DNA of 11,961 nucleotides from Candidatus Saccharimonadia bacterium (GCA_023257055.1 JALRDG010000056.1:1-11961), one strand, 5' to 3'. Numbered from the stretch's first letter, positions 5,752 to 11,762 are shown. Made by a program: numbers and translations. The notes: generated by a model not told the origin, from the letters alone.

Positions 5752-7104
5752 ATGGCTAAAGAAATGAAAAACGAACGAATGGAAGCGATCGTCAGCTTGG
5801 CAAAACGACGCGGCTTTATTTATCAGGGTAGTGAAGTCTATGGAGGTCTAAGCGGTACATGGGATTACGGTCCGCTTGGCGTTACGCTAAAACGTAAAAT
5901 TATGCAACTTTGGTGGCAGCATTTTGTCGAATCTCGCGACGACATGTATGGCGTCGATGCGGCAATTCTCATGAACCAAAAGGTCTGGCAGGCAAGTGGC
6001 CACGTCGACACGTTTGTCGACCCACTCTGTGAAGATACCGTCAATCATCGTCGGTTTCGCACCGATCATATCTTAAAAGACAACGGTGTCGATCCGGATG
6101 GTATGACCATGGAACAGATGGATGCAATGATTGCAGAAAAGGGAATCAAGAGTCCAGACGGCAATCCACTGAGCGAATCGCGTACATTTAACATGATGTT
6201 CAAAACGCATGTTGGTGCGACATTTGACGAGAAGTCGGTCAGCTATCTTCGCCCAGAGACGGCACAGGGAATATTCACGAATTTTAAAAATGTCGTCGAT
6301 AATTTTTACCCCGATCTTCCATTCGGGCTGGCGCAGCAGGGCAAGGCTTTCCGTAATGAGATTAGCCCACGCGACTTTATCTTCCGCTCACGCGAATTCG
6401 AGCAAATGGAGATCGAATATTTCGTTCATCCAGATAAGTGGGAAGAAGCTTTTGACGAGCTGCTTGCTGAAACGCATACTTTCTTGGAGTCACTTGGTCT
6501 TTCAAAAGAAGCCATTCACGAACTCGACGTGCCGGAGCAGGATCGTGCGCATTACAGCAAAAAGACAATCGATATTGAATACGACTACCCAATTGGCAAA
6601 GAAGAGCTGATGGGGATTGCCTATCGAACAGATTTTGATCTCGGTAATATTCAGCGCGTTAGTGGTCGCAGCATGGAGTATACCATCAAGGGTACGAATG
6701 AAAAGTTCATTCCACACGTTATCGAACCGAGCTTCGGTGTCGAACGTGCGCTGATGGCAGTACTTTCAAGTGCGTACCGAGAAGATGAAGTGAACGGCGA
6801 AAAGCGTATTTACCTCGCACTTCCTGAGCACCTTGCGCCAGTACGATTTGCCGTTTCGCCACTTCTGAAGAACAAGCCAGAACTAGTAGAAAAGGCACGA
6901 GAGGTTTACACGCTTCTAAAGAAAAAGTATGGCAACGTCATGTGGGATGACAATGGCAATATTGGTAAACGCTATCGTCGTCAAGACGAAATTGGTACGC
7001 CGCACTGTGTGGTCATTGATTTCGATAGCCTTGAAGATAACAGTGTGACGATTCGTGACCGCGACACTACCGAACAACGTCGCGTAAGTATTAGCGAGCT
7101 GTAA
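5752..7104 (+). CDS. glyS: Glycyl-tRNA synthetase, homodimeric (class IIa)
   Basis: This enzyme charges tRNA-Gly with glycine in the cytoplasm. It is the single-chain, archaeal/eukaryotic-like alpha2 type (also written glyQS), not the two-subunit GlyQ/GlyS type. Residues 10-43 carry the MEAIVSLAKRRGF and GGLSGTWDYGPLG signatures (motif 1 region follows, LWWQHFVESRDD). RPETAQGIF is at 167-175. Motif 2 spans 200-220 (FRNEISPRDF, then FRSREFEQME), and motif 3 is IPHVIEPSFGVERALMAVL (320-338). The anticodon-binding domain runs from about 358 to 450 and includes DDNGNIGKRYRRQDEIGTP. The 450-residue length is normal. ATG 5752 is chosen because the family start follows it and an extended -10 sits nine bases upstream; a longer frame from 5695 would cover the promoter. 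No Shine-Dalgarno is visible. Confidence 0.97.
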   Translation: MAKEMKNERMEAIVSLAKRRGFIYQGSEVYGGLSGTWDYGPLGVTLKRKIMQLWWQHFVESRDDMYGVDAAILMNQKVWQASGHVDTFVDPLCEDTVNHRRFRTDHILKDNGVDPDGMTMEQMDAMIAEKGIKSPDGNPLSESRTFNMMFKTHVGATFDEKSVSYLRPETAQGIFTNFKNVVDNFYPDLPFGLAQQGKAFRNEISPRDFIFRSREFEQMEIEYFVHPDKWEEAFDELLAETHTFLESLGLSKEAIHELDVPEQDRAHYSKKTIDIEYDYPIGKEELMGIAYRTDFDLGNIQRVSGRSMEYTIKGTNEKFIPHVIEPSFGVERALMAVLSSAYREDEVNGEKRIYLALPEHLAPVRFAVSPLLKNKPELVEKAREVYTLLKKKYGNVMWDDNGNIGKRYRRQDEIGTPHCVVIDFDSLEDNSVTIRDRDTTEQRRVSISEL

Positions 7105-7105
7105 C

Positions 7106-7618
7106 ATGCCGAGTATTTTCGACGGATTTTGGCGAATGGTGAAGGGTGAGCCGCTATTCCAAACGGAAGACGCATCGAAGCAGGCCGAAGGAGATACGAC
7201 CAAGCCGCAGCAGGTATCGCAGCCGATTGTGCCGCAGCCTATTACGGCACCACAGTCAAAGCCACTACCGTATGTAGCGATTACACGATGGGAGCACGAA
7301 TACCATGGCGATAACTTACAGATAAATCTGACACTTCGTAATAATTCGCAAGAAACTATCGAACTTGATCGATTGCTTTTCTTGGGGCAAGAAAATGATC
7401 TCGACGAAGTGCTAGATCCAGGTGAGGCACGCGAAATAAAAGCATACTATGGCGACAGCCTTAGTAGCGGGTCGTATACGAAAGCAGAGCTTTGGTATAA
7501 GGATTGCGATCGTAATGCATTCGGCAGTTTACATACGGTAGATTTCCATTTGAATCGTGAAGGGAAGTACGAAGTTTCTCGTTTTCATTTTCTCGCACCA
7601 GTGCGTAAGTACCGGTAA
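7106..7618 (+). CDS. Unknown protein with Pro/Gln-rich linker and beta-rich C-terminal domain
   Basis: I do not recognise a family. The 170-residue product has a short N-terminal segment (MPSIFDGFWRMVKGEPLF), a low-complexity Pro/Gln/Ser/Thr-rich linker at about residues 24-54, and a C-terminal domain (55-170). The latter alternates hydrophobic residues in a beta-sandwich-like pattern (YVAITRWEHEY, LQINLTLRNNS, TVDFHLNREG). There is no signal peptide or membrane helix. ATG 7106 lies one base after the glyS stop with no Shine-Dalgarno, so it is probably co-transcribed and coupled with glyS. No terminator is evident in the 48 bases before the next gene. The fold and role are inference. Confidence 0.65.
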   Translation: MPSIFDGFWRMVKGEPLFQTEDASKQAEGDTTKPQQVSQPIVPQPITAPQSKPLPYVAITRWEHEYHGDNLQINLTLRNNSQETIELDRLLFLGQENDLDEVLDPGEAREIKAYYGDSLSSGSYTKAELWYKDCDRNAFGSLHTVDFHLNREGKYEVSRFHFLAPVRKYR

Positions 7619-7630
7619 ACCAGTCTCTAA

Positions 7631-7659
7631 TTGACTTTATCCTTTCAATATGCTAATGT
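7631..7659 (+). promoter_or_regulatory. Promoter of the GNAT acetyltransferase
   Basis: TTGACT (7631-7636), 17-base spacer ending in TGC, then TAATGT (7654-7659), a weak hexamer helped by the TG extension. It ends seven bases before ATG 7667. A TATAAT at 7663-7668 overlaps the ATG itself and sits too far (26 bases) from this -35. Confidence 0.45.
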
Positions 7660-7666
7660 ATGTATA

Positions 7667-8236
7667 ATGAATCCAGAAAACAAACACGCCTCTGATCAAA
7701 ATATACGCATAGAATCGTTTACTCCTGCACTATCAGTAGGGAATGAGCGCATTAACGAGGCATTTAACCCTGATCGCGCTCGTAAACTACTTGCATCATT
7801 TGCTCTTATATCAAGAGAAATCGACCTATATCCACCGAAGGGTGCTATCGATAGGGCAGAGAGAATGTATGATAAATTCGAAACGTCGACGGCTGCTGAC
7901 CGGCGAGTAATGGTAATGTCTAATGAATCTGGTGAAGTTTTAGGAGCTGCGGAAGTTCGGTATACTGTCGATGCGGGTAAGGCGGACATTGACGCGATCG
8001 CTATTGATACTAAGCGACAGGGCGAGGGCTTAGGCGGACAGCTTTTGGAGGAAATAGAGCATTCAATCGAAAAAGAGGGTGGACATACAATCGAACTTGA
8101 GGCTGCTATCGATACAAATACGGCACGCCTGAATGAATGGTATCAAAAGCGTGGGTATGATCTTTTATCGAGCGATAAATCAAGCTATTCGCCTCATCCG
8201 AAATTCTATAAGCATATAAACAAAAAGTCACAGTAA
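7667..8236 (+). CDS. GNAT-family N-acetyltransferase
   Basis: The 189-residue cytoplasmic protein ends in a GNAT fold. A beta-strand pair MVMSNESGEVLGAAEVRY (residues 82-99) leads to DIDAIAIDTKRQGEGLGGQLL (108-128), whose Q118-x-x-G121-x-G123 is the acetyl-CoA pyrophosphate-binding motif A. A C-terminal NTARLNEWYQKRGYDLL (151-167) matches the usual motif B helix and strand. Residues 1-75 are less typical and may form a family-specific extension. The acceptor substrate cannot be read from sequence. ATG 7667 is used because a promoter lies directly upstream; a frame opening at TTG 7631 would start within the -35. The gene ends two bases before the left arm of a shared terminator with the convergent nrdH. 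Confidence 0.85.
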   Translation: MNPENKHASDQNIRIESFTPALSVGNERINEAFNPDRARKLLASFALISREIDLYPPKGAIDRAERMYDKFETSTAADRRVMVMSNESGEVLGAAEVRYTVDAGKADIDAIAIDTKRQGEGLGGQLLEEIEHSIEKEGGHTIELEAAIDTNTARLNEWYQKRGYDLLSSDKSSYSPHPKFYKHINKKSQ

Positions 8237-8237
8237 G

Positions 8238-8288
8238 AAAAACTCCTGATTGCATGGCAAGTATATTGCTACATACATCAGGAGTTTT
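8238..8288. terminator. Bidirectional terminator between the GNAT gene and nrdH
   Basis: AAAACTCCTGAT (8239-8250) pairs with ATCAGGAGTTTT (8277-8288), 12 bp, with a 26-base loop. The minus strand gives a five-base U-run followed by CUU, the plus strand four U at the end of the stem, so termination should be better for nrdH. Confidence 0.75.
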
Positions 8289-8306
8289 GAGTTGGAAGGA
8301 GCGTGT

Positions 8307-8555
8307 TCACGAAATGGACGATGGGGTACGCGTGGCGGCAAGTTCAGTAATCTTGTCGGGCCGGTAACCGTACCAGTGCTCGGTTGGCGTCTCGACGACC
8401 GGAACCTGCTGGTATCCGAGGCTGAGGACATAGGCAAAAGCCTGCTCGTCTTTGGATACGTCGATAACATCGTACGCAATGCCTTTTTTGGTCAGCGCGC
8501 GATAGGTTGCATTGCACTGCACGCAAGAAGGCTTGCTATAGACAGTTACTGACAT
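8307..8555 (-). CDS. nrdH: NrdH-type glutaredoxin-like redoxin
   Basis: The 82-residue thioredoxin-fold protein has the active-site pair CVQC (residues 11-14) in the context MSVTVYSKPSCVQC. The LGYQQVPVVET segment carries the cis-proline, and the C-terminal WYGYRPDKI matches the W-S-G-F-R-P-D-K-I ending of NrdH. NrdH passes electrons from thioredoxin reductase to class Ib ribonucleotide reductase; no nrdE, nrdF or nrdI lies in this window, so the partner must be encoded elsewhere. The start is ATG 8555 with a weak AAAGAAG purine run upstream. A 5-5-5 inverted repeat lies 42-56 bases upstream and may be an operator. Transcription ends at the bidirectional terminator shared with the GNAT gene. 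Confidence 0.88.
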   Translation of the reverse strand: MSVTVYSKPSCVQCNATYRALTKKGIAYDVIDVSKDEQAFAYVLSLGYQQVPVVETPTEHWYGYRPDKITELAATRTPSSIS

Positions 8556-8596
8556 GATGTCTTCTTTCGTTTTTGGCCTACGTATAGATAGGCGGC

Positions 8597-8611
8597 GAAC
8601 AAGATGTGTTC
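8597..8611. promoter_or_regulatory. Inverted repeat upstream of nrdH, possible operator
   Basis: GAACA-N5-TGTTC is a perfect 5-bp dyad. On the minus strand it overlaps a TTGAAC that could act as -35 (spacer 17 to a poor TATCTA). It does not match the NrdR box as I know it, nor GAAC-N4-GTTC LexA sites (the spacing here is 7). A further minus-strand TTGCCA-N17-TAGCAT (8747-8719) could give a longer nrdH leader. The rest of 8556-8747 shows nothing I can name. Confidence 0.3.
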
Positions 8612-8747
8612 AAAATGATACAGGCTTACTATGTGGAAGCTTGCTACCCTCACTTCGAAACTAGTCTTAGCATAAACGACTCGGGCATGAAGATAAAGTC
8701 TTGACTTGTAGCGTAGAGATGCTACTTAGCGGCGCTATATGTGGCAA

Positions 8748-9203
8748 TTAGCGCGATGAGCGTCGATTGCGAAAAGCGGCGAGACTAACGACAGTTGCCA
8801 TGTCTTGCTGTGCCGTATCTACTGTGGGCAGTAATTCCGCTGAGGTTTCGTGTGATTTCAGTGTGATGATAGTTGAAACTGGTGTATCATCGTATTTGTC
8901 TATAGGCAAATGAGAGGGAAGGATCGCCTTGTCGAGTTGCGCTGCGGCAACGCCATATGGGAATTCTTGATCAATGGCAATAAGGCCAAGATAGGTAGAG
9001 ATGAGTTCTGAAAGGATGAACTTCTCTGAAGCATGCTGGGTTTGCATATCTTCATATGTTCGCATGAGGCTAGCGCTAAAGAGGCCGTCTTTGTATGTGG
9101 CGACGTCAGCAAAAAAGCTTTCGAGAGTTGGGGTAGTAGCTATTTCTGGAGAAGTCTGTTCATGTTTTCTTCGGTACGAATCAAGGCGGGTGATATTGTC
9201 CAT
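8748..9203 (-). CDS. Unknown protein with repeated terminal L-x-x-[FY]-R motif (151 aa)
   Basis: I do not recognise a family. The protein is soluble, without signal peptide or membrane helix. It has a basic N-terminus (NITRLDSYRRKH, residues 3-14), a helical middle (27-92), an acidic to neutral region (93-136), and a basic C-terminus (ATVVSLAAFRNRRS, 136-149). The two ends resemble each other (I-T-R-L-D-S-Y-R-R-K against V-V-S-L-A-A-F-R-N-R), and a weaker third copy, IITLKSH, lies at 112-118. The start is ATG 9203; the promoter TTGACT-N17-TATTAT ends eight bases upstream and no Shine-Dalgarno exists, so the mRNA is probably leaderless. It is divergent from the amidotransferase gene over only 58 bases. 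Confidence 0.7.
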   Translation of the reverse strand: MDNITRLDSYRRKHEQTSPEIATTPTLESFFADVATYKDGLFSASLMRTYEDMQTQHASEKFILSELISTYLGLIAIDQEFPYGVAAAQLDKAILPSHLPIDKYDDTPVSTIITLKSHETSAELLPTVDTAQQDMATVVSLAAFRNRRSSR

Positions 9204-9211
9204 GTGTGTTT

Positions 9212-9240
9212 ATAATAGCATAAAGTTTATGTTTAGTCAA
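9212..9240 (-). promoter_or_regulatory. Sigma-70 type promoter of the minus-strand gene at 9203
   Basis: On the minus strand: TTGACT (9240-9235), a 17-base spacer ending in TGC, then TATTAT (9217-9212). The -10 ends eight bases before the ATG (9203), predicting a leaderless or nearly leaderless message. Confidence 0.75.
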
Positions 9241-9243
9241 CTG

Positions 9244-9252
9244 TGCTATACT
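9244..9252 (+). promoter_or_regulatory. Extended -10 promoter of the glutamine amidotransferase gene
   Basis: TGC-TATACT (9244-9252), nine bases before ATG 9262. No good -35 is seen; the region upstream is occupied by the opposing promoter, whose -35 ends at 9240, so the two polymerases would compete. Confidence 0.6.
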
Positions 9253-9261
9253 GATTTCATT

Positions 9262-10002
9262 ATGAAAAAAGTACTGCTCCTCCAATCACGCCCGGAAGAT
9301 GTCGCCTCAGATAATGAATATGAAGCATTCTGTACGCTGGGTGGGATCCCGGAAGAGATGCTGGTGCGAGTGCGAATGGATCAGGCGGAGCTGCCAGATA
9401 TCAATCTGGATGACTATTCAGCGGTTATCATGGGGGGTGGCCCAGCAAATTTTTCGAACGCAAAAGGCAGAAAGACTTCTATGCAGCGGGCGTTCGAGCC
9501 GTGGCTGTTCGCCTTACTCGAGCGTATTACTAAAGAGGATAAGCCGTTTTTTGGTGCCTGTCTTGGGTACGGTGCAATGCAAATGATACTAGGTGGTCGC
9601 TTAAGCTTCGATTATGGCGAGCCAGTTATGGCGGTCGAAGTGACGAAGACGCTCGCCGGACAGTCCGATCCACTTCTCGCAGGTATACCTGAAGAATTTT
9701 TAGCTTTCGTTGGCCATAAAGAGGGGGCGTTCAATGTCCCTGAGCCTGCTGTTGAATTGGCTCGATCCGCCACCTGTAGTCAGATGCTCCGTCATGGCAA
9801 TAATGTGTATGCTACGCAGTTTCATCCCGAGTTAAACGGCCCAGGGCTGGCTCTACGTATAACGACCTATCGAAATGCAGGCTATTTTCCACCGGAACAT
9901 GCTGATGAGCTGACGCGAATGGCAATGGAAACAGACGTTATCTGGCCAGTACAGATACTGAAAGCATTTGTCGACCGATACATAAAAGCCGACGATTATT
10001 AA
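9262..10002 (+). CDS. Class I glutamine amidotransferase (GMP synthase GATase-like)
   Basis: The 246-residue protein is a stand-alone class I amidotransferase domain. The glutaminase triad is visible: C100 in GACLGYGAMQ (98-107), and H188 and E190 in TQFHPEL. The oxyanion-region motif VIMGGGPANFS is at 55-65. It would release ammonia from glutamine; with no acceptor domain attached, the recipient enzyme or the actual substrate is unknown. Stand-alone proteins of this type are annotated as GMP-synthase-like amidotransferases, and some cleave gamma-glutamyl conjugates instead. ATG 9262 is chosen because the family start (KKVLLLQSR) follows it and an extended -10 sits upstream; the open frame extends back to 9001 but crosses the divergent gene and both promoters. 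The last codons contain the terminator arm of the opposing gene. Confidence 0.87.
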   Translation: MKKVLLLQSRPEDVASDNEYEAFCTLGGIPEEMLVRVRMDQAELPDINLDDYSAVIMGGGPANFSNAKGRKTSMQRAFEPWLFALLERITKEDKPFFGACLGYGAMQMILGGRLSFDYGEPVMAVEVTKTLAGQSDPLLAGIPEEFLAFVGHKEGAFNVPEPAVELARSATCSQMLRHGNNVYATQFHPELNGPGLALRITTYRNAGYFPPEHADELTRMAMETDVIWPVQILKAFVDRYIKADDY

Positions 10003-10010
10003 TCGCCGGC
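9984..10010 (-). terminator. Terminator of the small minus-strand gene, embedded in the 3' end of the amidotransferase gene
   Basis: GCCGACGAT (9988-9996) pairs with ATCGCCGGC (10002-10010) around a TATTA loop, with one A-C mismatch on the plus strand (G-T on the minus strand, so wobble-paired there). The minus strand continues with UUUU (9987-9984). The plus side has no U-run. Confidence 0.65.
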
Positions 10011-10034
10011 TGTCAGGAGAGAGGGGGTGGTCGC

Positions 10035-10229
10035 TTACTTCGAGAACTTATCTTTCATCTTGTTGGCATCGGACATATCGAGCTTGTCATCGCCGTTTTG
10101 ATCGGCTTTGTCTTTTAAGTGCTCAATGTAGGAGCGGTGACTTTCATCGCTTTGTGATGATGAGTGGTCATTACTCTTCTTGTCGGCAAAATCCTTTGCC
10201 TTGCTTTTCATGTCATCGATCAGACCCAT
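10035..10229 (-). CDS. Small hydrophilic protein with single EF-hand/dockerin-like loop (64 aa)
   Basis: The protein begins with an amphipathic, Lys/Asp-rich helix (MGLIDDMKSKAKDFADKKS), continues through a Ser/Asp/His-rich linker (19-33), and ends with a calcium-loop-like segment DQNGDDKLDMSD (residues 43-54). Within this, D43, N45, D47, D51 and D54 fall at positions 1, 3, 5, 9 and 12 of a classical 12-residue EF-hand or dockerin loop, followed by a helix-like ANKMKDKFSK. No signal peptide is present, so if it binds calcium it does so in the cytoplasm or after another export route. The start ATG 10229 has a strong AAGGAGG (10243-10237) seven bases upstream, the best ribosome site in the window. 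A TACAAT on the minus strand (10262-10257) may be its -10. Function unknown; the loop is inferred. Confidence 0.65.
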   Translation of the reverse strand: MGLIDDMKSKAKDFADKKSNDHSSSQSDESHRSYIEHLKDKADQNGDDKLDMSDANKMKDKFSK

Positions 10230-10318
10230 GATGTATCCTCCTTAGTTGTATGCTCTATTGTAATAGGCTGCTTCTAGGGGGTATGTAAGATTGTTCACAG
10301 CGGACTTAAAAGTGCCAC

Positions 10319-10373
10319 AAGAAAAGCTCCGGCCGCGTCCTTCCAGTGGTAACCAGAAGTAAGCGGCCGGAGC
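10319..10373 (-). terminator. GC-rich rho-independent terminator ending the candidate small RNA
   Basis: GCTCCGGCCGC (10326-10336) and GCGGCCGGAGC (10363-10373) form a perfect 11-bp stem, extended in the loop by CTTC/GAAG and TGGT/ACCA. On the minus strand it is followed by UUUUCUU. No annotated minus-strand gene lies immediately upstream of it. Confidence 0.75.
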
Positions 10374-10438
10374 AAATGGACATATTTTTGTAAAATAGGG
10401 GTCCGTGTTTTCTCTCCTTGGCACCGGTAAGAGAAAAC
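10319..10438 (-). ncRNA. Candidate ~120-nt small RNA (or attenuated leader) with three stem-loops
   Basis: Transcription from the promoter at 10445-10473 should start near 10438, which is exactly the first base of a 9-bp hairpin (GTTTTCTCT with AGAGAAAAC; 10438-10430 with 10415-10407, loop of 14). A second hairpin follows: GGAC/GTCC (10404-10401 with 10381-10378) and TATTTT/AAAATA around a three-base loop. The third is the GC-rich terminator with a U-tail. No start codon with proper spacing follows the single AAGGAG in the first loop region, so a protein product is unlikely. It does not resemble 6S, SRP, tmRNA or RNase P RNA as I know them. Alternatively it is an attenuating leader of the 64-residue gene 90 bases downstream. 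Confidence 0.5.
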
Positions 10439-10444
10439 ATTCAA

Positions 10445-10473
10445 ATTGTGTCACGTAAAAACGCTCACGTCAA
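10445..10473 (-). promoter_or_regulatory. Promoter of the candidate small RNA
   Basis: On the minus strand: TTGACG (10473-10468), 17-base spacer ending in TGA, then CACAAT (10450-10445), an extended -10 with 4 of 6 consensus bases. Six bases later lies 10438, the base of the first hairpin. Confidence 0.55.
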
Positions 10474-10510
10474 GCAAAAGGGGTATAAAATTCACCGTTC
10501 TCTGGTGGTG

Positions 10511-10516
10511 TACAAT
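10511..10516 (+). promoter_or_regulatory. -10 element of rnhA
   Basis: TACAAT ends six bases before ATG 10523; the -35 region is poor and no TG extension is present. It fits the leaderless pattern of other genes here. Confidence 0.4.
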
Positions 10517-10522
10517 AAGGAT

Positions 10523-10942
10523 ATGATTATTTACTACACCGACGGGAGTGCCAGCCCGAATCCTGGCCCAGGCGGATATGCCGTCATTCGCGATCTTCAG
10601 CCACGAATTCTAGGTAGTGAAGATGGTACGACGACCAATATTCGCATGGAAGGAAAAGCAATCGTAGCGGCACTGAAGGATGCCAATGGCGAGCCATGTG
10701 AAATTTACACTGACAGTGAGTTTTGGATTAATGTTATTACAAAATGGGCACCTGGCTGGGAAGCAAAGGGTTGGAAAAAGAAGGGCGGTGATATCAAGAA
10801 CCTCGATATCGTGCAAGAAGTATATCCGCTCTATACGCAGTCGAACGCAACGCTTATCTGGGTCCGCGGTCACGAAGGGGACGAAGGGAATGAACTGGCC
10901 GATCAGTGGGCGAACAAAGCGCGAATGGGCGAACGCCTGTAA
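10523..10942 (+). CDS. rnhA: Ribonuclease HI
   Basis: RNase HI cleaves the RNA strand of RNA-DNA hybrids, removing R-loops and primer RNA in the cytoplasm. All active-site residues are visible: D7 in YYTDGSASPNPGPGGYA (4-20), E43 in RMEGKAIVAAL, D64 in IYTDSEF and D127 in NELADQWAN. H117 in WVRGHEGDEGN supports catalysis. The KGWKKKGGDIKN stretch (82-93) corresponds to the basic handle region. Length (139 residues) is slightly below E. coli's 155. ATG 10523 is favoured because the first beta strand begins immediately and a -10 lies six bases upstream; a frame opening at TTG 10418 would add 35 unrelated residues across the promoter and the small-RNA locus. yaaA starts directly after the stop, so the two are probably co-transcribed. 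Confidence 0.95.
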   Translation: MIIYYTDGSASPNPGPGGYAVIRDLQPRILGSEDGTTTNIRMEGKAIVAALKDANGEPCEIYTDSEFWINVITKWAPGWEAKGWKKKGGDIKNLDIVQEVYPLYTQSNATLIWVRGHEGDEGNELADQWANKARMGERL

Positions 10943-11740
10943 ATGCTGATTCTCCTGACGCCGTCCAAGACAATGGATTTTGTCAGCCCGGTACCGTTTG
11001 CTCATACGCTTAGCGAGCCGGTGTTTATTCATCAGTCGGAAAAGATCCGCGCTGCCGTCGGCAAACTGCAACTTGATGAGTTGAAAGCGGTAATGCGCGT
11101 GAGCGATCGGCTTGCTCGCGAAATTCAATCGCTGTATCGAACGCCTGCTCGCGATAAGGCGGCGTTTTGGGCGTATACGGGCGATGTCTACCGAGGGCTT
11201 CAGGCGCCCAGCATGAGTATGATGGATGGCGATTGGGCACAGGAGCATTTTTTGGTGCCAAGCGCCGTCTACGGCTTGCTACGACCGTATGACGCTATTC
11301 GGCCGTACCGTCTAGAAATGCAGGCGAAGTTGGCAGTAGATGGAAACGCAACGATGTACGAATTTTGGGGTGAAACGCTAGCCAGGTACGTACAGGCACG
11401 CGAACAGCAGCCTCTTCTCGTCCTGTCGTCGGACGAATACGCCCGTGCGGTGACGCGATCGCTTCCTGCGTCATGCCAGGTGATTACGCCGCAATTCTTT
11501 GACACGAAGCCGGATGGCACCGTAGGGCAGGTGCCAATCTACAGTAAGCAGATGCGCGGAGTCATGGCGCGTTGGGTAATAGATAACCGAGTAGAAGACC
11601 CGGCGCGATTACCGGCGTTTTCGGGACAGGGCTATATGTATGATGCCGTAAGAAGTGCAGAAGGTGCACCGGTGTACACACGAAAGCATATGAAGCCGCT
11701 CGATCTGCCGACGAAAGCTGGTTTGCAAAATATTCGCTAG
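10943..11740 (+). CDS. yaaA: Peroxide stress protein YaaA (DUF328)
   Basis: YaaA-family proteins lower free intracellular iron and protect DNA from peroxide damage; the biochemical mechanism is not settled, though DNA binding has been described. Signatures in order: ILLTPSKTMDF (residues 3-13), FWAYTGDVYRGLQAPSM (75-91), VPSAVYGLLRPYDAIRPYRLEM (starting 105; key residues Y110, G111, R114, P121, Y122 and R123), NATMYEFWG (135-143), LSSDEYARAV (161-170) and FFDTKPDG with SKQMRGVMARW (201-211). The 265-residue length is normal. The ATG at 10943 immediately follows the rnhA TAA with no gap. Its last codons hold the -35 of the riboswitch promoter. With rnhA it forms a two-gene genome-protection unit. 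Confidence 0.93.
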   Translation: MLILLTPSKTMDFVSPVPFAHTLSEPVFIHQSEKIRAAVGKLQLDELKAVMRVSDRLAREIQSLYRTPARDKAAFWAYTGDVYRGLQAPSMSMMDGDWAQEHFLVPSAVYGLLRPYDAIRPYRLEMQAKLAVDGNATMYEFWGETLARYVQAREQQPLLVLSSDEYARAVTRSLPASCQVITPQFFDTKPDGTVGQVPIYSKQMRGVMARWVIDNRVEDPARLPAFSGQGYMYDAVRSAEGAPVYTRKHMKPLDLPTKAGLQNIR

Positions 11741-11751
11741 CTGACTATACT
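11723..11751 (+). promoter_or_regulatory. Sigma-70 type promoter of the SAM riboswitch transcript
   Basis: TTGCAA (11723-11728), 17-base spacer, TATACT (11746-11751). The expected start near 11758 lies five bases before the riboswitch P1 helix. The -35 is inside the yaaA coding region. Confidence 0.75.
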
Positions 11752-11762
11752 TACAGGCATAC

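Noticed and set aside
7663..7668. TATAAT just before the GNAT gene as its -10
   Set aside because: It overlaps the start codon and lies 26 bases from TTGACT; initiation there would remove the ATG, and no good later start exists.
8708..8725. Small hairpin GTAGC-N8-GCTAC after the 151-residue gene as terminator
   Set aside because: Only 5 bp, AT/GC mixed, and no U-run follows directly on either strand.
9001..9261. N-terminal extension of the amidotransferase frame
   Set aside because: It crosses the divergent gene and both promoters; the family start is at 9262.
10242..10454. Minus-strand open frame of 70 codons over the candidate small RNA
   Set aside because: Its GTG start would lie inside the -10 region of the small-RNA promoter, so the start codon would not be in the transcript, and the frame runs through the terminator.
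10610..11248. Minus-strand open frame of 212 codons opposite rnhA and yaaA
   Set aside because: It lies entirely against two clearly recognised genes, has cysteine/histidine-rich composition typical of an antisense frame, and has no promoter or ribosome site.
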